From the NCBI GenBank assembly GCA_002716045.1, contig PAZC01000040.1:1-64000 (forward strand): a stretch of 64,000 bases of DNA, read 5' to 3'. Below are positions 52,362 through 62,684 of this stretch, in pieces. Numbering within the stretch: position 1 is the stretch's first letter; each line of letters opens with the position of its first letter. The position numbers and the translations under genes are program-made. The notes beneath the pieces were generated by a model. The model had not been told where the DNA came from. It did not search any database and was given only the letters and a program-made list of their open reading frames with translations. Source of the DNA: Opitutia bacterium (GTDB lineage: Bacteria; Verrucomicrobiota; Verrucomicrobiia; Opitutales; Seribacteraceae).

Positions 52362-55225
52362 GAGAAGTTGGTTTCCTTTTCCGCCAAACAAGACCCTGTG
52401 GCAGAAGATTTATTTTGAAGCAAATCATCCACAGACCCCTGATGTATGATACGTCCGCCAGAAGAACCGCCACCGGGTCCTAGCTCCATCACCCAGTCAG
52501 CGCATCTAATGAAATCCAAGTTGTGCTCGATCACGATTACGGTGTTTCCAGCGTCCCTCAAACGGAACAACAAGTCCAGTAAACGCTGAGCATCCACCCA
52601 ATGCAAGCCAGTGGTCGGTTCATCCAGCAAATACAAGCTAAGCCCCTGTTGACGCTTGGATAGCTCCAGCGAAAGCTTGAGTCGTTGAGCTTCACCTCCG
52701 GACAAGGTATTGGAAGGTTGTCCGAGCTTGAGGTATCCCAAGCCCACTTCGTCCAACACCTCGAGCTTGCCTAGAATCGAGCGATGGTTGCGGAAAACTT
52801 CCTTGGCTTCGGTCACCCGCATATCAAGGGTTTCCGCAATGTTGTATCCCTTGAATCGAACATCAAGTGTTTCACGATTAAATCGGCGGCCACCGCAACT
52901 TTCGCACTCTACGAAAACATCGGCGAGAAACTGCATGTCGAGGCGGATCATACCATCGCCCTTGCAACGCTCGCAACGCCCACCAGGGGAATTGAAACTG
53001 AAACGGCCTGGCTTGTAGCCACGCACTCGGGACAAGGGAAGTTGAGAATAAAGACGACGCATGGCGTCAAAGAGTTTTACGTAAGTGGCGGGATTGGACC
53101 GTGGACTGCGTCCAACAGGTGACTGGTCGACTCGAGCCACTTTCTTGAAATGTTCAAGTCCCTCGATGCCTGCATGCTTGCCGGGAACTTCCTTGGCGCG
53201 ATTCAACTTGAAGGCAGCCGACCGGGCCAAGATGTCATTGACCAAGGTACTCTTACCTGAACCTGAGACTCCGCAAACGACAGTAAGCAATCCCACGGGA
53301 AAACTAGCCTCTACTTTTTGCAAGTTATTCTCCGCCGCACCCAACACTCGAATCTCCCTGCCATCTGGTCGCAAGGTCTTGACCTCTTTCTCAATCTGTT
53401 GCTCTCCCCCAAGAAATGGTCCCGTGCGGCTCTCCTTGGAAACGAGACATTCCTCGACAGTACCGGAAAAAGTGAGGAGTCCGCCTTCTGCACCTGCACC
53501 AGGTCCGATCTCAAGCAAGTGGTCACAAGACAACAAAGTCTCAGGGTCATGCTCAACCACCACCACGGAATTACCGTGATCACGGAGACTCAGCAAAGTA
53601 TCCAAAAGGCGCCGGTTATCACTCGGATGCAAGCCAATGCTAGGCTCATCCAAGATATAGAGCACACCTACCAAACCCATGCCCAACTGCGTGGCCAAAC
53701 GAGTTCTCTGGGATTCACCTCCACTCAAGCTACCAAAAGGTCGATCCAAGCCAAGATACCCCAGTCCAACCTCATTCAAGAAACGCAAGCGCTGCTCCAA
53801 GCCTGCAACGGCATCGTCCACGGCCTCGAAACCTTCTCGCTCAATCACTTCCTTGCGGACGAACTGCAACCCCTTCTCGGCCGACATGCTAAGAAAATCG
53901 GAATATGACAACCCGCTAACGGTTATTCCTCGGGCGTAGGACGACAAGCGACTTCCCTTACAGGAACGACAACCGGAAGCCACCTGAAAAGCCATCAACT
54001 TGGCGCGAAGCCCTTCACTCGTGGTAATGCGAAAAATGCGATCCAAGTCAGCAATGACACCACCAAAAACCATTTTCACGGGCGGCTTGCGCCCTCTGCC
54101 AAGCTTGAAGAAGAACTTTCGGCGAGCATCTCCGTGAAGAATGAGGCGCCGAATCTTTGGATCAAGTTCTTGCCATGGGAGATTTATATCAAATGGCACC
54201 TGCTCGGCAAGCTGACGCAAGATAGCGTTCCGCCTGATAATCATGCTCCGCGAACCCACTCGCCAAGGTTTTATGGCACCTCTGCGGACCGATTTGGTGA
54301 GGTCTGGAGTTATCAATGCCTCGTGAAATTTCAAGGTTTGCCCAAGACCTCCGCATTCCTCGCAAGCACCGTCAGGATGATTCCAGGAAAAGAGTCGGGG
54401 CTTTACCTTTGGATAAGTCGTTCCACAGGTTTCGCAGGCCAAGCTATTGCTTACGGTGAATTCCTTGGATGCATCTTCCTTGGTCGCAGGGGACAGTATG
54501 ACAGCAAAATCGTCACCCTCGCGAAAGGCTTGCTCAAGTGCATCGGCCAAGCGACTTCGCTGAGCTTCTTCGGCAATTAAGCGGTCGATCACCAAGTCAA
54601 CGCTTACCTCGTCTTGTCCCCGCTTGACGAAATCTCGATCATCCAAACGGTGGATTTCATTATAAATCCTAACTCGCTGAAAACCCCTGGAAGCGAAAAG
54701 TTCGAGTTCTTCACGAACAACCGAAGGTTTTGCATTAAGGACCGGGGCCAAGACCATGAAGCGCCTTCCTTCCAACTCAGACAATATACGGGCAATGATA
54801 TCATCGATGGAACGGCGCGTCACGGTGCCACCGTCAACGGGGCAATGGATATTTCCCGTAACCGACCAGAGCAGGCTGGCGTAATCAGAAATCTCAGTCG
54901 CGGAAGCCAAGGTACTGCGGAGGTTAGCTCCCGCAGTAGTTCTTTGCTCTATGGCAATGACAGGGGACAAGCCTTCGACGTAATCTACGTTCGGACGGCG
55001 AACTTGAGCCAATGCCTGTCTTGCCTTGGCTGACAAACTCTCGACGTATTTGCGATGGCCCTCCGCATAGAGCACGTCAAAGGCAAGTGAAGATTTCCCG
55101 GAACCACTTACCCCGGTAACCCCTACCAGTTGACCACGAGGAATCCTTACGGTGATATTACGCAAGTTATTCTCTTGGGCACCTTTAATGACTATGCAGT
55201 CATCCCTTTGCTTAGCCTTTTTCAT
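52358..55225 (-). CDS. uvrA: UvrA excinuclease subunit (divergent form)
   Basis: A 955-residue tandem ABC ATPase for nucleotide excision repair. It has Walker [20 protein letters not shown] near residue 37 and [13 protein letters not shown] in the second half. Two signature regions are [19 protein letters not shown] and [14 protein letters not shown]. Zinc-finger Cys pairs are at CETCG/CEECG and [13 protein letters not shown]. The lengthy insertion is retained, as in class I. The segment [20 protein letters not shown] differs from the usual KTTSxNPRSTV. A second, more canonical uvrA may exist elsewhere, so this could be a paralogue. It is divergent from the glutaredoxin gene with a 236-bp gap in which I see nothing else. 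Confidence 0.9.
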   Translation of the reverse strand: MKKAKQRDDCIVIKGAQENNLRNITVRIPRGQLVGVTGVSGSGKSSLAFDVLYAEGHRKYVESLSAKARQALAQVRRPNVDYVEGLSPVIAIEQRTTAGANLRSTLASATEISDYASLLWSVTGNIHCPVDGGTVTRRSIDDIIARILSELEGRRFMVLAPVLNAKPSVVREELELFASRGFQRVRIYNEIHRLDDRDFVKRGQDEVSVDLVIDRLIAEEAQRSRLADALEQAFREGDDFAVILSPATKEDASKEFTVSNSLACETCGTTYPKVKPRLFSWNHPDGACEECGGLGQTLKFHEALITPDLTKSVRRGAIKPWRVGSRSMIIRRNAILRQLAEQVPFDINLPWQELDPKIRRLILHGDARRKFFFKLGRGRKPPVKMVFGGVIADLDRIFRITTSEGLRAKLMAFQVASGCRSCKGSRLSSYARGITVSGLSYSDFLSMSAEKGLQFVRKEVIEREGFEAVDDAVAGLEQRLRFLNEVGLGYLGLDRPFGSLSGGESQRTRLATQLGMGLVGVLYILDEPSIGLHPSDNRRLLDTLLSLRDHGNSVVVVEHDPETLLSCDHLLEIGPGAGAEGGLLTFSGTVEECLVSKESRTGPFLGGEQQIEKEVKTLRPDGREIRVLGAAENNLQKVEASFPVGLLTVVCGVSGSGKSTLVNDILARSAAFKLNRAKEVPGKHAGIEGLEHFKKVARVDQSPVGRSPRSNPATYVKLFDAMRRLYSQLPLSRVRGYKPGRFSFNSPGGRCERCKGDGMIRLDMQFLADVFVECESCGGRRFNRETLDVRFKGYNIAETLDMRVTEAKEVFRNHRSILGKLEVLDEVGLGYLKLGQPSNTLSGGEAQRLKLSLELSKRQQGLSLYLLDEPTTGLHWVDAQRLLDLLFRLRDAGNTVIVIEHNLDFIRCADWVMELGPGGGSSGGRIIHQGSVDDLLQNKSSATGSCLAEKETNFS

Positions 55226-55461
55226 CTTGTTGCAAACTGCCTGTTACAGCCAAAGGCTCAACCATGAAAACCAAAAGGCATCCGAACCAAATTTGAATAA
55301 CAAAAAAAACGTCGGTTGTATTGCCTTGCGATTGGAAGAAATAAGAAAATAAGATCAATTGAATTAAAAGTCCAAAAGCTTGCTCGTGGAAAACAATCTG
55401 AAAACGACATCGGAAGCAATCGACACGCTCTTCAAACAAGGGATTGGGACAAAACGAAAAA

Positions 55462-55725
55462 ATGAAAAAAACCATACTTTTCGTCAAGACGGGATGCCCA
55501 TGGTGTATTGACGCCTTGGCCTATTTCGAGAGCAAGCAGGTAAAACTTGATATCATTGACGTGCGAGCTGATGGGCAGAGAATGGACGAACTGGTAGCGA
55601 CCAGCGGCCAAACCAAAACGCCTACCCTGAAGCACGGGGATTTCGTAGTGGCGGATTTCGATCTGGAGGAGTTAGAAGCCGCGCTCGCCAAGAACCCTGA
55701 AGCCAAGACTGCACTGGGGCTTTGA
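55462..55725 (+). CDS. Glutaredoxin-like protein
   Basis: An 87-residue thioredoxin-fold protein. ATG 55462 gives MKKTILFVKTGCPWCIDAL with the CPWC redox centre at Cys12/Cys15. An in-frame TTG at 55444 is less likely. TKTPTLKHGDFVVADFD supplies the cis-proline and the C-terminal glutathione-site strand. It probably reduces small disulfides in the cytoplasm. It lies divergent from uvrA and convergent with an aminotransferase gene. Confidence 0.88.
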   Translation: MKKTILFVKTGCPWCIDALAYFESKQVKLDIIDVRADGQRMDELVATSGQTKTPTLKHGDFVVADFDLEELEAALAKNPEAKTALGL

Positions 55726-55732
55726 GGTATTA

Positions 55733-55753
55733 GATGGCAGACACTATGCCATC
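55733..55753. terminator. 7-bp hairpin between convergent genes
   Basis: GATGGCA and TGCCATC flank a 7-base loop, 7 bases after the glutaredoxin stop. There is no U-tract on either strand, so it is only a possible terminator or RNA 3'-end structure. Confidence 0.25.
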
Positions 55754-55792
55754 AGTCCATGCTCCATTCGGGCTTATTCAACTTCGGGAGGA

Positions 55793-55814
55793 GTGAGTTT
55801 TATTCGCAACTCAC
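55793..55814. terminator. Second 7-bp hairpin between convergent genes
   Basis: GTGAGTT and AACTCAC flank an 8-base loop, 20 bases beyond the aminotransferase stop on the minus strand. AAAAG lies on the right side, giving a short U-run before, not after, the hairpin on the minus strand. Confidence 0.25.
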
Positions 55815-55834
55815 AAAAGAAAGTGGAAATTGAA

Positions 55835-57025
55835 TCAAAGATTAGCGCAAAATTCCTGAAAGCGGGCAACGCCCTTCTCAATCACCTCGTCGGAAGTGGC
55901 ATAACTCAGACGTATGTATCCCTCCGCCCCAAAACCACTGCCAGGCACAACTGCAACCTTGTGATCGTCAAGCAACCTGTCAGCGAGATCATCCGTTCCT
56001 ATGCCGAAAGAAGAAACGTTAGGAAATAGATAAAAGGCTCCTTGGGCACGTGGACATGAAACCCCATCAATGGCGTTAAGTGAATCCAACAGGAAAAGAC
56101 GCCGGCGATCAAAGTGGGTTAACATTTCAGCTACAGCCGCCATGGCATCGTCCGATCGCTCGAGGGCAGCCAAAGCTCCGTACTGGGCAAAAGTCGTTGC
56201 ATTGGAGGTGGTTTGGCTCTGAATGCTTGCAACGGCCTTGGCCACCGGCGCAGAAGCCACCAAGGTACCCAAGCGCCACCCAGTCATTGAATAGGTTTTG
56301 CTGAAGCCAGCTACAGTGATGACTTTGTCGGCTGCCTCTGCGGAAAAGGAAGCGGGACTGTGGTGCGTAACGTCATCATAGAGAAGATACTCGTAGATTT
56401 CGTCTGACATCACGTAGAGTCCGTGCTCGAGAACCACTTCCATGATGGCCTCCATCTCCTCGCGATCGTAGATAGCTCCAGTAGGATTGGAGGGGCTATT
56501 GAGAATGAGCATTCTGGATCGATCAGTAATGGCTTCCCTAAGCTGGCCTGCAGTGATTTTAAATCCTTGCTCGTCGCCTGCGAAAATAACCTTCGGTTCG
56601 GCTCCAGCCAACTTCGCCATCTCCGGGTAACTTACCCAGTAAGGAGCAGGTATTATGACTTCGTCTCCCGGACCACAAGTTGCCTGGATGGCAAGGAAGC
56701 AAGAATACTTGCCACCCGGACTCACCACAACGTTGACAGGCTCAAGCCCTGTTATGCCATTCTCCGAAACATACTTGGAAGCAAGAGCCTCTCGCAAGGC
56801 GGGCAAACCTGCCGCAGGAATATATTTGGTCTGACCTTCGGCCAAAGCCTTGGCACAAGCTTCCTTAATGAACTCGGGGGTATCGAAATCAGGTTCCCCT
56901 GATCCAAATCCACAAACGTCCTCTCCAGCGGCTTTGAGCGCCTTGGCCTTCGAGTCCACCGCCAATGTTGGAGATGGCGAAACATTAGCTGCAACTGCTG
57001 ACAGAATTCTATTTTCAGTAGACAT
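55835..57025 (-). CDS. Class I/II aminotransferase, aspartate-aminotransferase-like
   Basis: A 396-residue PLP enzyme of the Ib (AspB/thermophile) group. Landmarks are [61 protein letters not shown], and the lysine in [16 protein letters not shown]. It probably moves the amino group between aspartate and 2-oxoglutarate, but other keto acids are possible. It converges on the glutaredoxin gene and follows the LolA-like gene on the same strand. Confidence 0.92.
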   Translation of the reverse strand: MSTENRILSAVAANVSPSPTLAVDSKAKALKAAGEDVCGFGSGEPDFDTPEFIKEACAKALAEGQTKYIPAAGLPALREALASKYVSENGITGLEPVNVVVSPGGKYSCFLAIQATCGPGDEVIIPAPYWVSYPEMAKLAGAEPKVIFAGDEQGFKITAGQLREAITDRSRMLILNSPSNPTGAIYDREEMEAIMEVVLEHGLYVMSDEIYEYLLYDDVTHHSPASFSAEAADKVITVAGFSKTYSMTGWRLGTLVASAPVAKAVASIQSQTTSNATTFAQYGALAALERSDDAMAAVAEMLTHFDRRRLFLLDSLNAIDGVSCPRAQGAFYLFPNVSSFGIGTDDLADRLLDDHKVAVVPGSGFGAEGYIRLSYATSDEVIEKGVARFQEFCANL

Positions 57026-57075
57026 GACTTATATGGAGTTAGTGAAAATTGGTTGAAAACCTTTGTGGGGAAAAA

Positions 57076-57975
57076 TCAATCGAAGAAAACAAAAGATTTT
57101 TCTGGCACATCCGGCAAGCGGTCGAGATTTTCTTTGCGAAATATTTCCGGACCCAAGGAAAGATCGACCGCAGCAGCTTCGATGCGCAAACGAGTCTTTT
57201 CCCGTGAACGCGTATCCAGAAGGTCGATTGTCTTCACGATCCAAACGTCCCGGACTTTCTTGAATCCGATGACCGAAAATTTCCGATCAACCACTCCCCG
57301 CCGGCCAAAAATCTCTACTCGCAGAAGGGCATTGTACGCATCATCCACGGCCACTCGAACAGATCGTATGTCGGGTTTAATCTCCAGCATCTCCTTCGGG
57401 GGTAAGCAGGAAAACAAATGCGACACTCGGCCAATGACTCTACCTGAGCCAACGTAGGAGACGTTGTCCCAGTGGATAAAAGGCATAAGCGCATCGAACC
57501 CCGAATAATCGATACCAATGGCAAGAGGGTCGAAAAATTCAACGGCTTCCATTTTTTGAGCTTCCTTGTCTCCTGACGCGAGACGCCATGCTTCGGGACT
57601 GGTCCCGTTGCGAAATACCACAGAGGCAGATTTTTCGCCATTTTTCGAAGGGAAGTCCATGCGCAGAAGACCTTGGTCCGACCAAAGACCATAAAGAAAA
57701 CCTTTTCGAGTAATCACTTCTCCCCGCCTCGGAAATTTCTCCAAACGAGCCTTGAAAGCAAAGCCCGGCAAATTGTCAGTGACCGGCAATTGCCCACGAA
57801 ACTGATCACGAAATTTTTCCCATCTCTCGGAAGCCTTGTCCGCGGTAAGGGCCTTGCGGTCGATGCCTCTAGCCGGCACCGGAGTAGCTGCAACTGCCTG
57901 CGTCCCAAAGAAGACAACGCTCAAGGAAGAGAGGAAAAGCAGGTAAACTAGCGAAAGCCTAGGCTGTTCGCCCAT
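57076..57975 (-). CDS. Exported LolA-like (outer-membrane lipoprotein-sorting fold) protein
   Basis: A 299-residue protein from ATG 57975, which begins just before the signal peptide (LSLVYLLFLSSLSVVFFG...AVA). A longer start at 58017 would precede it. The body resembles LolA/LolB-type half-barrels, with the sequence around WSDQGLLRMDFPS and the late VIGFKKVRDVWIVKTIDLLD typical of the outer membrane lipoprotein-sorting family. No lipobox is seen. It directly follows secG (43 bp), which suggests an envelope role. The family assignment is moderate. Confidence 0.7.
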   Translation of the reverse strand: MGEQPRLSLVYLLFLSSLSVVFFGTQAVAATPVPARGIDRKALTADKASERWEKFRDQFRGQLPVTDNLPGFAFKARLEKFPRRGEVITRKGFLYGLWSDQGLLRMDFPSKNGEKSASVVFRNGTSPEAWRLASGDKEAQKMEAVEFFDPLAIGIDYSGFDALMPFIHWDNVSYVGSGRVIGRVSHLFSCLPPKEMLEIKPDIRSVRVAVDDAYNALLRVEIFGRRGVVDRKFSVIGFKKVRDVWIVKTIDLLDTRSREKTRLRIEAAAVDLSLGPEIFRKENLDRLPDVPEKSFVFFD

Positions 57976-58018
57976 AAGGCAAACCGGCGCAGTTCGGCTT
58001 CGCCAGTTACTCGCCACC

Positions 58019-58459
58019 TTAAGGGCTTGGCGTTACAGGACCGTTCGGAGGAGTGGCATTGCTGTCCGGTTGAACGGAGGCATTGGCTTCCAACTCGGGC
58101 GGTGATAGTGGCGGGGATCCTGGATTTGCTGGAGGAATCTGCAAATTAGGTGTCGGGCCGGTGGCGTTACCAGTGGACGATGGAGCCTTGGGGGCGACCG
58201 TCGGATTGGGTGCCACGGGTTCTGGTGCTCCCGCATTGTGTTGATTTTTCAAGTAAAGGGCAAAGGAAAGCAGGAAAAACAGCAGCACTCCCCAAACAGT
58301 CCATTTCGTCAAGACTGCGGCTGATCCACCGCCAAAGACTTGATCAGCGGCACCTCCGCCCAAGGCAGAGCCCATCCCCCCCGAAGTTCTTTGCAAGAGG
58401 ATGAGGAGAACAAGAAAAAGGCTCAAGAGAACCAATACAATCGTAAGGAAAGCGGTCAT
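58019..58459 (-). CDS. secG: Preprotein translocase subunit SecG
   Basis: A 146-residue membrane protein. The first segment is FLTIVLVLLSLFLVLLILLQ, then the hallmark RTSGGMGSALGGGAADQVFGGG and a second segment (WTVWGVLLFFLLSFALYL). The last 70 residues are a long Pro/Asn/Ser tail not found in short SecG proteins. It assists SecYEG export. Its neighbours are parB and the LolA-like gene. Confidence 0.94.
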   Translation of the reverse strand: MTAFLTIVLVLLSLFLVLLILLQRTSGGMGSALGGGAADQVFGGGSAAVLTKWTVWGVLLFFLLSFALYLKNQHNAGAPEPVAPNPTVAPKAPSSTGNATGPTPNLQIPPANPGSPPLSPPELEANASVQPDSNATPPNGPVTPSP

Positions 58460-58559
58460 AACCGTTTATAAAAATCCAAAGGACAAAGAAAAAAGAGATT
58501 TCGGCGAAAAACGCAACCCCCCTTTCACGAAGAAGTCATATCAAGGGAGACGGGAGAAT

Positions 58560-59513
58560 CTAGAGACCGAACTTTGATCCCAAGGTAGCGAGTTCCCCCG
58601 AACTTCCGTACTCAATAGTGATTCGCCCTTTGCCTTCGCCATTGGATGAAACACTGACCTTAGTCTTAAGCAAATCAGATAATTGCATCGCCATATGCCT
58701 GGCTGCCTTTGCGTTTTCACGAGCGGCGGGGCTACCGGTTCTTCCCTTGCCCTTTGTCTTGACCGCGGCCACCTCGTCCTCGGCTTGCCTTACGCTCAAT
58801 TCATTACCAACAATCTTCTTGGCCAACTGCAATCGGGCAGAATCATCCTCAACGCCAAGCAAAACCTTGGCATGACCTACAGAAAGGCGTTCATCCGAAA
58901 GAAATTGCTGTATTTGCTCATCCAGTTGCAACAAGCGCAAAGCATTGGTTACGTAAACACGACTTTTGCCAAGACGCTCGGCCACTTGAGCTTGGGTGAG
59001 CTCGAAATCTTGAATCAAGACAGAGCAGCCCAAGGCTTCCTCGATCGGATCCAAACCCTCCCGTTGCAAATTCTCGATCAAGGATAGAGAAGCGGATGAA
59101 GCATCACCCACCTCAAGAACTCTCACGGTAATAGTTTTTCGTCCGAGTTGGCGATAGGCTCGCCAACGTCTTTCTCCTGCTATGATCTCATAGCCTTCCT
59201 TGGAGGAACGCGCTGTAATCGGCTGAATCAGCCCCTCTGCCTTAATACTAGCAGCCAATTCCTTGATTTGGTCTGCATTGATCCGTTTACGCGGTTGATA
59301 TCGATTGGGCTTCACCTGATTGATCGGGACTTCGATCAAGGTTTCCCCACCAGTTCCAGACGAAGGCTTGGGCTTTGCGTTGGAACGGGTTGCCTTCGCC
59401 TTGGATTGAGCCTTGGACTTTTCCTTTTTGGTTTTTGGGGCAGCCTTGCCCGCCACACCCGACGAAATCAAGCCTCCCAAGCCACGTCCCAGACCCATTG
59501 CCTTTTTCGCCAT
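58560..59513 (-). CDS. parB: Chromosome partitioning protein ParB
   Basis: A 317-residue ParB/Spo0J protein. It starts GLGRGLGGLISSGVAGK and then has a Lys-rich linker. The CTPase/nuclease-like domain follows (VKPNRYQPRKRINADQIKEL, AGERRWRAYRQLG), then the DNA-binding helix-turn-helix (LTQAQVAERLGKSRVYVTNALRLL, quoted as two parts). The C-terminal dimer region is present. It binds parS and loads chromosome condensation complexes near the origin. parA is not in this window, and I saw no TGTTTCACGTGAAACA-type parS. Confidence 0.94.
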   Translation of the reverse strand: MAKKAMGLGRGLGGLISSGVAGKAAPKTKKEKSKAQSKAKATRSNAKPKPSSGTGGETLIEVPINQVKPNRYQPRKRINADQIKELAASIKAEGLIQPITARSSKEGYEIIAGERRWRAYRQLGRKTITVRVLEVGDASSASLSLIENLQREGLDPIEEALGCSVLIQDFELTQAQVAERLGKSRVYVTNALRLLQLDEQIQQFLSDERLSVGHAKVLLGVEDDSARLQLAKKIVGNELSVRQAEDEVAAVKTKGKGRTGSPAARENAKAARHMAMQLSDLLKTKVSVSSNGEGKGRITIEYGSSGELATLGSKFGL

Positions 59514-59523
59514 GACTAAAGAT

Positions 59524-60120
59524 TCAATTGTTTTGGGGAATAAAAACTGCCCGACCCACCTGCAAACTGGTGTCCTTTACAATATTGTTGGCTGCCTTGA
59601 TCCAAGAAACCCTGGACCCGTGTTTTCTGGCAATGGCACTCAAGGTGTCACCACCCTTGACGGTATAGACCGTACCATCATTCGGGTAATTCACTTGGGC
59701 GGCAGCAGGCGCAGCGGGCGGAGCCTTTGCCATGGTGTCGAACTGTTGTTTGGTTTGTTTTGCGAGGGCGGTGAGCTTGGCATTTACCTCCTTCAAGAGA
59801 TCCTTCTTGTGAGTCGCATTGGAACTAGTGATCTCGCTGCGGAAGGTAGAAAACTTGTTGTCCATGATCTCACCCAAGGAACGCAAGTTATCCCTTGTCA
59901 CCAAGTTGGAGGAAGAGGTTGCTTTGAGTTGAGCGTTTTCCCGGCGCAAAGCCTCTACTTCCGAGCGCAGGATGGCCACTTGGCGACTGAGCAATTCAAC
60001 GTCTTGGGTCAAATTGGCCAAACGAACGTTAGCCTGAGCGCAAATCGATGCAGGCAACGATCCGAGCGACGTCAACAAAATCAAGCAACCGCCGAAGCGG
60101 ATTGGCATTCTTCCCATCAT
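59524..60120 (-). CDS. Exported LysM-domain protein with coiled coil
   Basis: A 198-residue protein with a signal peptide (GGCLILLTSLGSLPASICA). ATG 60120 is chosen because GGAGGT lies 5 bases upstream (60125-60130), one of the clearest ribosome sites here; the GTG at 60126 overlaps that site. About residues 30-120 are coiled coil. The end is a LysM domain, VYTVKGGDTLSAIARKHGS ... VGRAVFIPQ, which binds peptidoglycan. It lies 10 bp upstream of parB and 70 bp after fmt on the same strand. Confidence 0.87.
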   Translation of the reverse strand: MMGRMPIRFGGCLILLTSLGSLPASICAQANVRLANLTQDVELLSRQVAILRSEVEALRRENAQLKATSSSNLVTRDNLRSLGEIMDNKFSTFRSEITSSNATHKKDLLKEVNAKLTALAKQTKQQFDTMAKAPPAAPAAAQVNYPNDGTVYTVKGGDTLSAIARKHGSRVSWIKAANNIVKDTSLQVGRAVFIPQNN

Positions 60121-60190
60121 GTTCACCTCCCCTTAGGTAAATTATATATGTAGCTTCGTTGCTAGATTGGTATGCGCAATGTGAGAAAAA

Positions 60191-61198
60191 TCAATCAGTC
60201 TTTTCGTTTTTCGTGGAGAAACCTAGTTTTTTCCTAACCAAGGGAGTGGCCGGAAAAATCTCCATGCAGGCGTCGAGCAAGGCGGGAAATCCTCTCAAGA
60301 AATCTGGCGCAGCCAACATTTTACCCCCTGGACGCTGAAGCTCCAGTAACTCGAGAGAACCATCCCCGGTGGCCACGGACAAAGCACCGTTCCGTTCGCC
60401 GAGGACAGTGCCCGGAGAGGCATCGACAGGTTGAGAATTAGGGCGCGCGAAGCCCACCTTAATCCGTAAATCACCAAACTCAATGAAACATCCGGGCCAA
60501 GAACGAAAAGCAGCAACCCGACGAGCCAGAAGGTGTGCGGACTTGGAGAAATCGAGCCTTCCATCATCTTTGCGCAGAAGCCGGCAATAAGTTGCTGATT
60601 GATCGTCTTGTGGTTCCTCCCGAACTTCCCCGCTCAACAAATCGGGGAAGTTGCGCGACAGCAAAGGCAAGCATGCAGTGGCAAGTTTCTGGCGCAGGGA
60701 AGGACCGCCATCATCGGGATCGATAGCCACCAACTCTTGATCCACCAGAGGGCCTGCATCCATTTTTTGCACAAGGCGCATCAAGCTGACACCGGTGTTT
60801 GACTCTCCCTCGGCAAGAGCCGTTTCAACAGGTGAAGCACCTCGGTAGGCAGGCAACAACGAAGCATGTAAATTGTAAAATCGCCCACCGGCGGCTTGCA
60901 GGAGCGCTGACGACAAAATGTGCCCATATGCCATGACGATTACAATATCCACCCGTTGCTCCGAAAGCCATTGGGCATCAGGTTTTCCTGGGCGTTCCGG
61001 TTCGCGGACCTGCGTTCCGTTCAAGACTGACCATTCCTTGATAGGGTTGGCTCGCAACCGCTTGCCCCGCCCGGAGGGACGATCCGGTTGCGTAAAGACA
61101 GCAACCAGTTCGACCTGCTTCTCCTGAGCAAGTAAAGACAACGTCGGTAACGCAATGGCATCCGATCCCATGAAGATGATTCGCTTCTTTTCTCCCAT
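60191..61198 (-). CDS. fmt: Methionyl-tRNA formyltransferase
   Basis: A 335-residue enzyme that formylates initiator Met-tRNA. The N-terminal domain begins IIFMGSDAIALPTL, has the 10-formyl-tetrahydrofolate loop SLLPAYRGASPVETAL (the family SLLPRWRGAAPI motif) and a catalytic Asn/His/Asp arrangement near NLHAS. The C-terminal tRNA-binding domain contains VAAFRSWPGCFIEFGDL. Its first codon lies 83 bp after the der stop, with an intrinsic terminator in the gap. Confidence 0.95.
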   Translation of the reverse strand: MGEKKRIIFMGSDAIALPTLSLLAQEKQVELVAVFTQPDRPSGRGKRLRANPIKEWSVLNGTQVREPERPGKPDAQWLSEQRVDIVIVMAYGHILSSALLQAAGGRFYNLHASLLPAYRGASPVETALAEGESNTGVSLMRLVQKMDAGPLVDQELVAIDPDDGGPSLRQKLATACLPLLSRNFPDLLSGEVREEPQDDQSATYCRLLRKDDGRLDFSKSAHLLARRVAAFRSWPGCFIEFGDLRIKVGFARPNSQPVDASPGTVLGERNGALSVATGDGSLELLELQRPGGKMLAAPDFLRGFPALLDACMEIFPATPLVRKKLGFSTKNEKTD

Positions 61199-61220
61199 AC
61201 AGTACTACTCTTTAGACACG

Positions 61221-61253
61221 AAAAAAGGCCGGCGTTCAAGAAAACGACCGACC
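61221..61253 (-). terminator. Intrinsic terminator of der
   Basis: On the minus strand GGTCGGTCGTT pairs with AACGCCGGCC (10 bp, one G-U and one bulged T) around a 6-base loop, followed directly by six T. It begins about 28 bases beyond the der stop, so it would end the aminotransferase-der transcript before fmt. Confidence 0.8.
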
Positions 61254-61281
61254 CAACGAAAAAAAAGGGATGTTCTGGAGG

Positions 61282-62676
61282 TTAGTTCTTCTTTGTGTAG
61301 CGAGCTTCTTTTCCGGTCAAAGTGAAGCGCAAAGGGGCGCCAAGGAGGTCGAAACGGGTAGTCAAGCCGTTGGTCAGATAGCGTTGATAAACGTCCTCCA
61401 ACCGGTCGGCTCGGTTACAAAACAAGCGTATGGTAAAAGGGCGGGTACTTGTTTGCACCGCATAGAAAATCTTGAATCGCTTGCCTTTGCGGGCAGCCGG
61501 CGGACGACTCTCCATCATGCTGATGATGGTACGATTAAGGTCCGGGGTGGGAAGGAAACGGTCGAGGCCTTGATCCACTCGGCGAACTGCGGAAAGCATC
61601 TCTTCAATGGATAACCCTGTCTTGGCCGAAACAAAGAGCATGGGGAAACGAGGAAGCACAAATAATTCCTTCCGAGCCGCCTTCTCGTACTCGGCTCGAA
61701 AATGGTCCTCATCCCTAAAGCCACTCAAAGGATCCCGACGAAATCCATCGATCGCGACGTCCCATTTGTTGACCACTACAACAAGAGCCTTCCCTGCATC
61801 GACAATGCGGCCAGCCATAATCTTGTCTTGCCTGGAAACTCCTTCGCGAGCATCGAGAACCAAAAGAGCGACGTCTGTTTGCGTAATTGCTTCATCTGTC
61901 CGGAGAGAAGAGAAATACTCAAGTGAGTCGGCGATTTTTTTTCTTCGACGCAAGCCCGCGGTATCGAAGAGGCGGAAACGCCAGGATTCGCCATCATTAG
62001 TCTTGTAATCAAGTTCTCTTGTGGTGGTTTCACGAGTCGTCCCGGGCAATTCGCTTACGATGAGGCGTTCGGCATCAAGCAAACGATTGCAGAGAGAGGA
62101 CTTTCCCACATTGGGTCGTCCCACAAAGGCGATGTGAATGGCTCGATCTTTCGTGGACGGAGCCTCTTTGGACACCGGACCGAGTCGCTTACGAATTTCT
62201 TCGACCAAGCCATCCACCCCAAAAGCATGCTCCGCAGAGACTCGGTGGAAATCATCGAAGCCTAGTTTGGCAAATTCGTCGGCAAGCCCGACTTGGTTGG
62301 GGAAATCGATCTTGTTGACTACCAAGAGCGGTGTTTTCCCCAAGCGGCGCAACTTTTCAGCCACCATTTCATCCAAGGGGGCGAGGCCGTCCCGGCCATC
62401 GCAAACAAAAAGAATGAGGTCGGCAGCCTCTATGGCGAAAGCTACTTGGGTTTCGGTGGCATCCTGGATTTCAACGGGAGTCATACTCTCCCGCAGACCG
62501 AGGCCACCAGTATCCATCAGGACGTAACCGTCAGAAGACTCGGCGGTCACGACGTCGCGAGTTACCCCGGGGCGGTCATGGACAATCGATATGCGTCGCC
62601 CGGCCAACCGGTTGAAGAGACGGCTTTTCCCGACGTTGGGACGGCCCACGATGGCAATGCTGGGAACAGGACCCAT
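61282..62676 (-). CDS. der: Ribosome-biogenesis GTPase Der
   Basis: A 464-residue tandem GTPase. The first G domain begins AIVGRPNVGKSRLFNRLAGR, with DRPGVTRD, DTGGL and NKID. The second has FVGRPNVGKSSLCNRLL, DTAGLRRRKK and NKWD. A KH-like C-terminal domain follows (RFKIFYAVQTSTRP, FCNRAD). Arg replaces the usual Ser/Thr after the first Walker lysine in GKSR only at the position after Ser. It is needed for 50S ribosome assembly. Its start is 8 bp after the stop of the aminotransferase gene. Confidence 0.97.
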   Translation of the reverse strand: MGPVPSIAIVGRPNVGKSRLFNRLAGRRISIVHDRPGVTRDVVTAESSDGYVLMDTGGLGLRESMTPVEIQDATETQVAFAIEAADLILFVCDGRDGLAPLDEMVAEKLRRLGKTPLLVVNKIDFPNQVGLADEFAKLGFDDFHRVSAEHAFGVDGLVEEIRKRLGPVSKEAPSTKDRAIHIAFVGRPNVGKSSLCNRLLDAERLIVSELPGTTRETTTRELDYKTNDGESWRFRLFDTAGLRRRKKIADSLEYFSSLRTDEAITQTDVALLVLDAREGVSRQDKIMAGRIVDAGKALVVVVNKWDVAIDGFRRDPLSGFRDEDHFRAEYEKAARKELFVLPRFPMLFVSAKTGLSIEEMLSAVRRVDQGLDRFLPTPDLNRTIISMMESRPPAARKGKRFKIFYAVQTSTRPFTIRLFCNRADRLEDVYQRYLTNGLTTRFDLLGAPLRFTLTGKEARYTKKN

Positions 62677-62684
62677 AGGAAAAA

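Noticed and set aside
58560-59513. Origin or parS near parB
   Set aside because: I found no parA, dnaA or TGTTTCACGTGAAACA-like site in the window, so parB alone does not mark the origin here.
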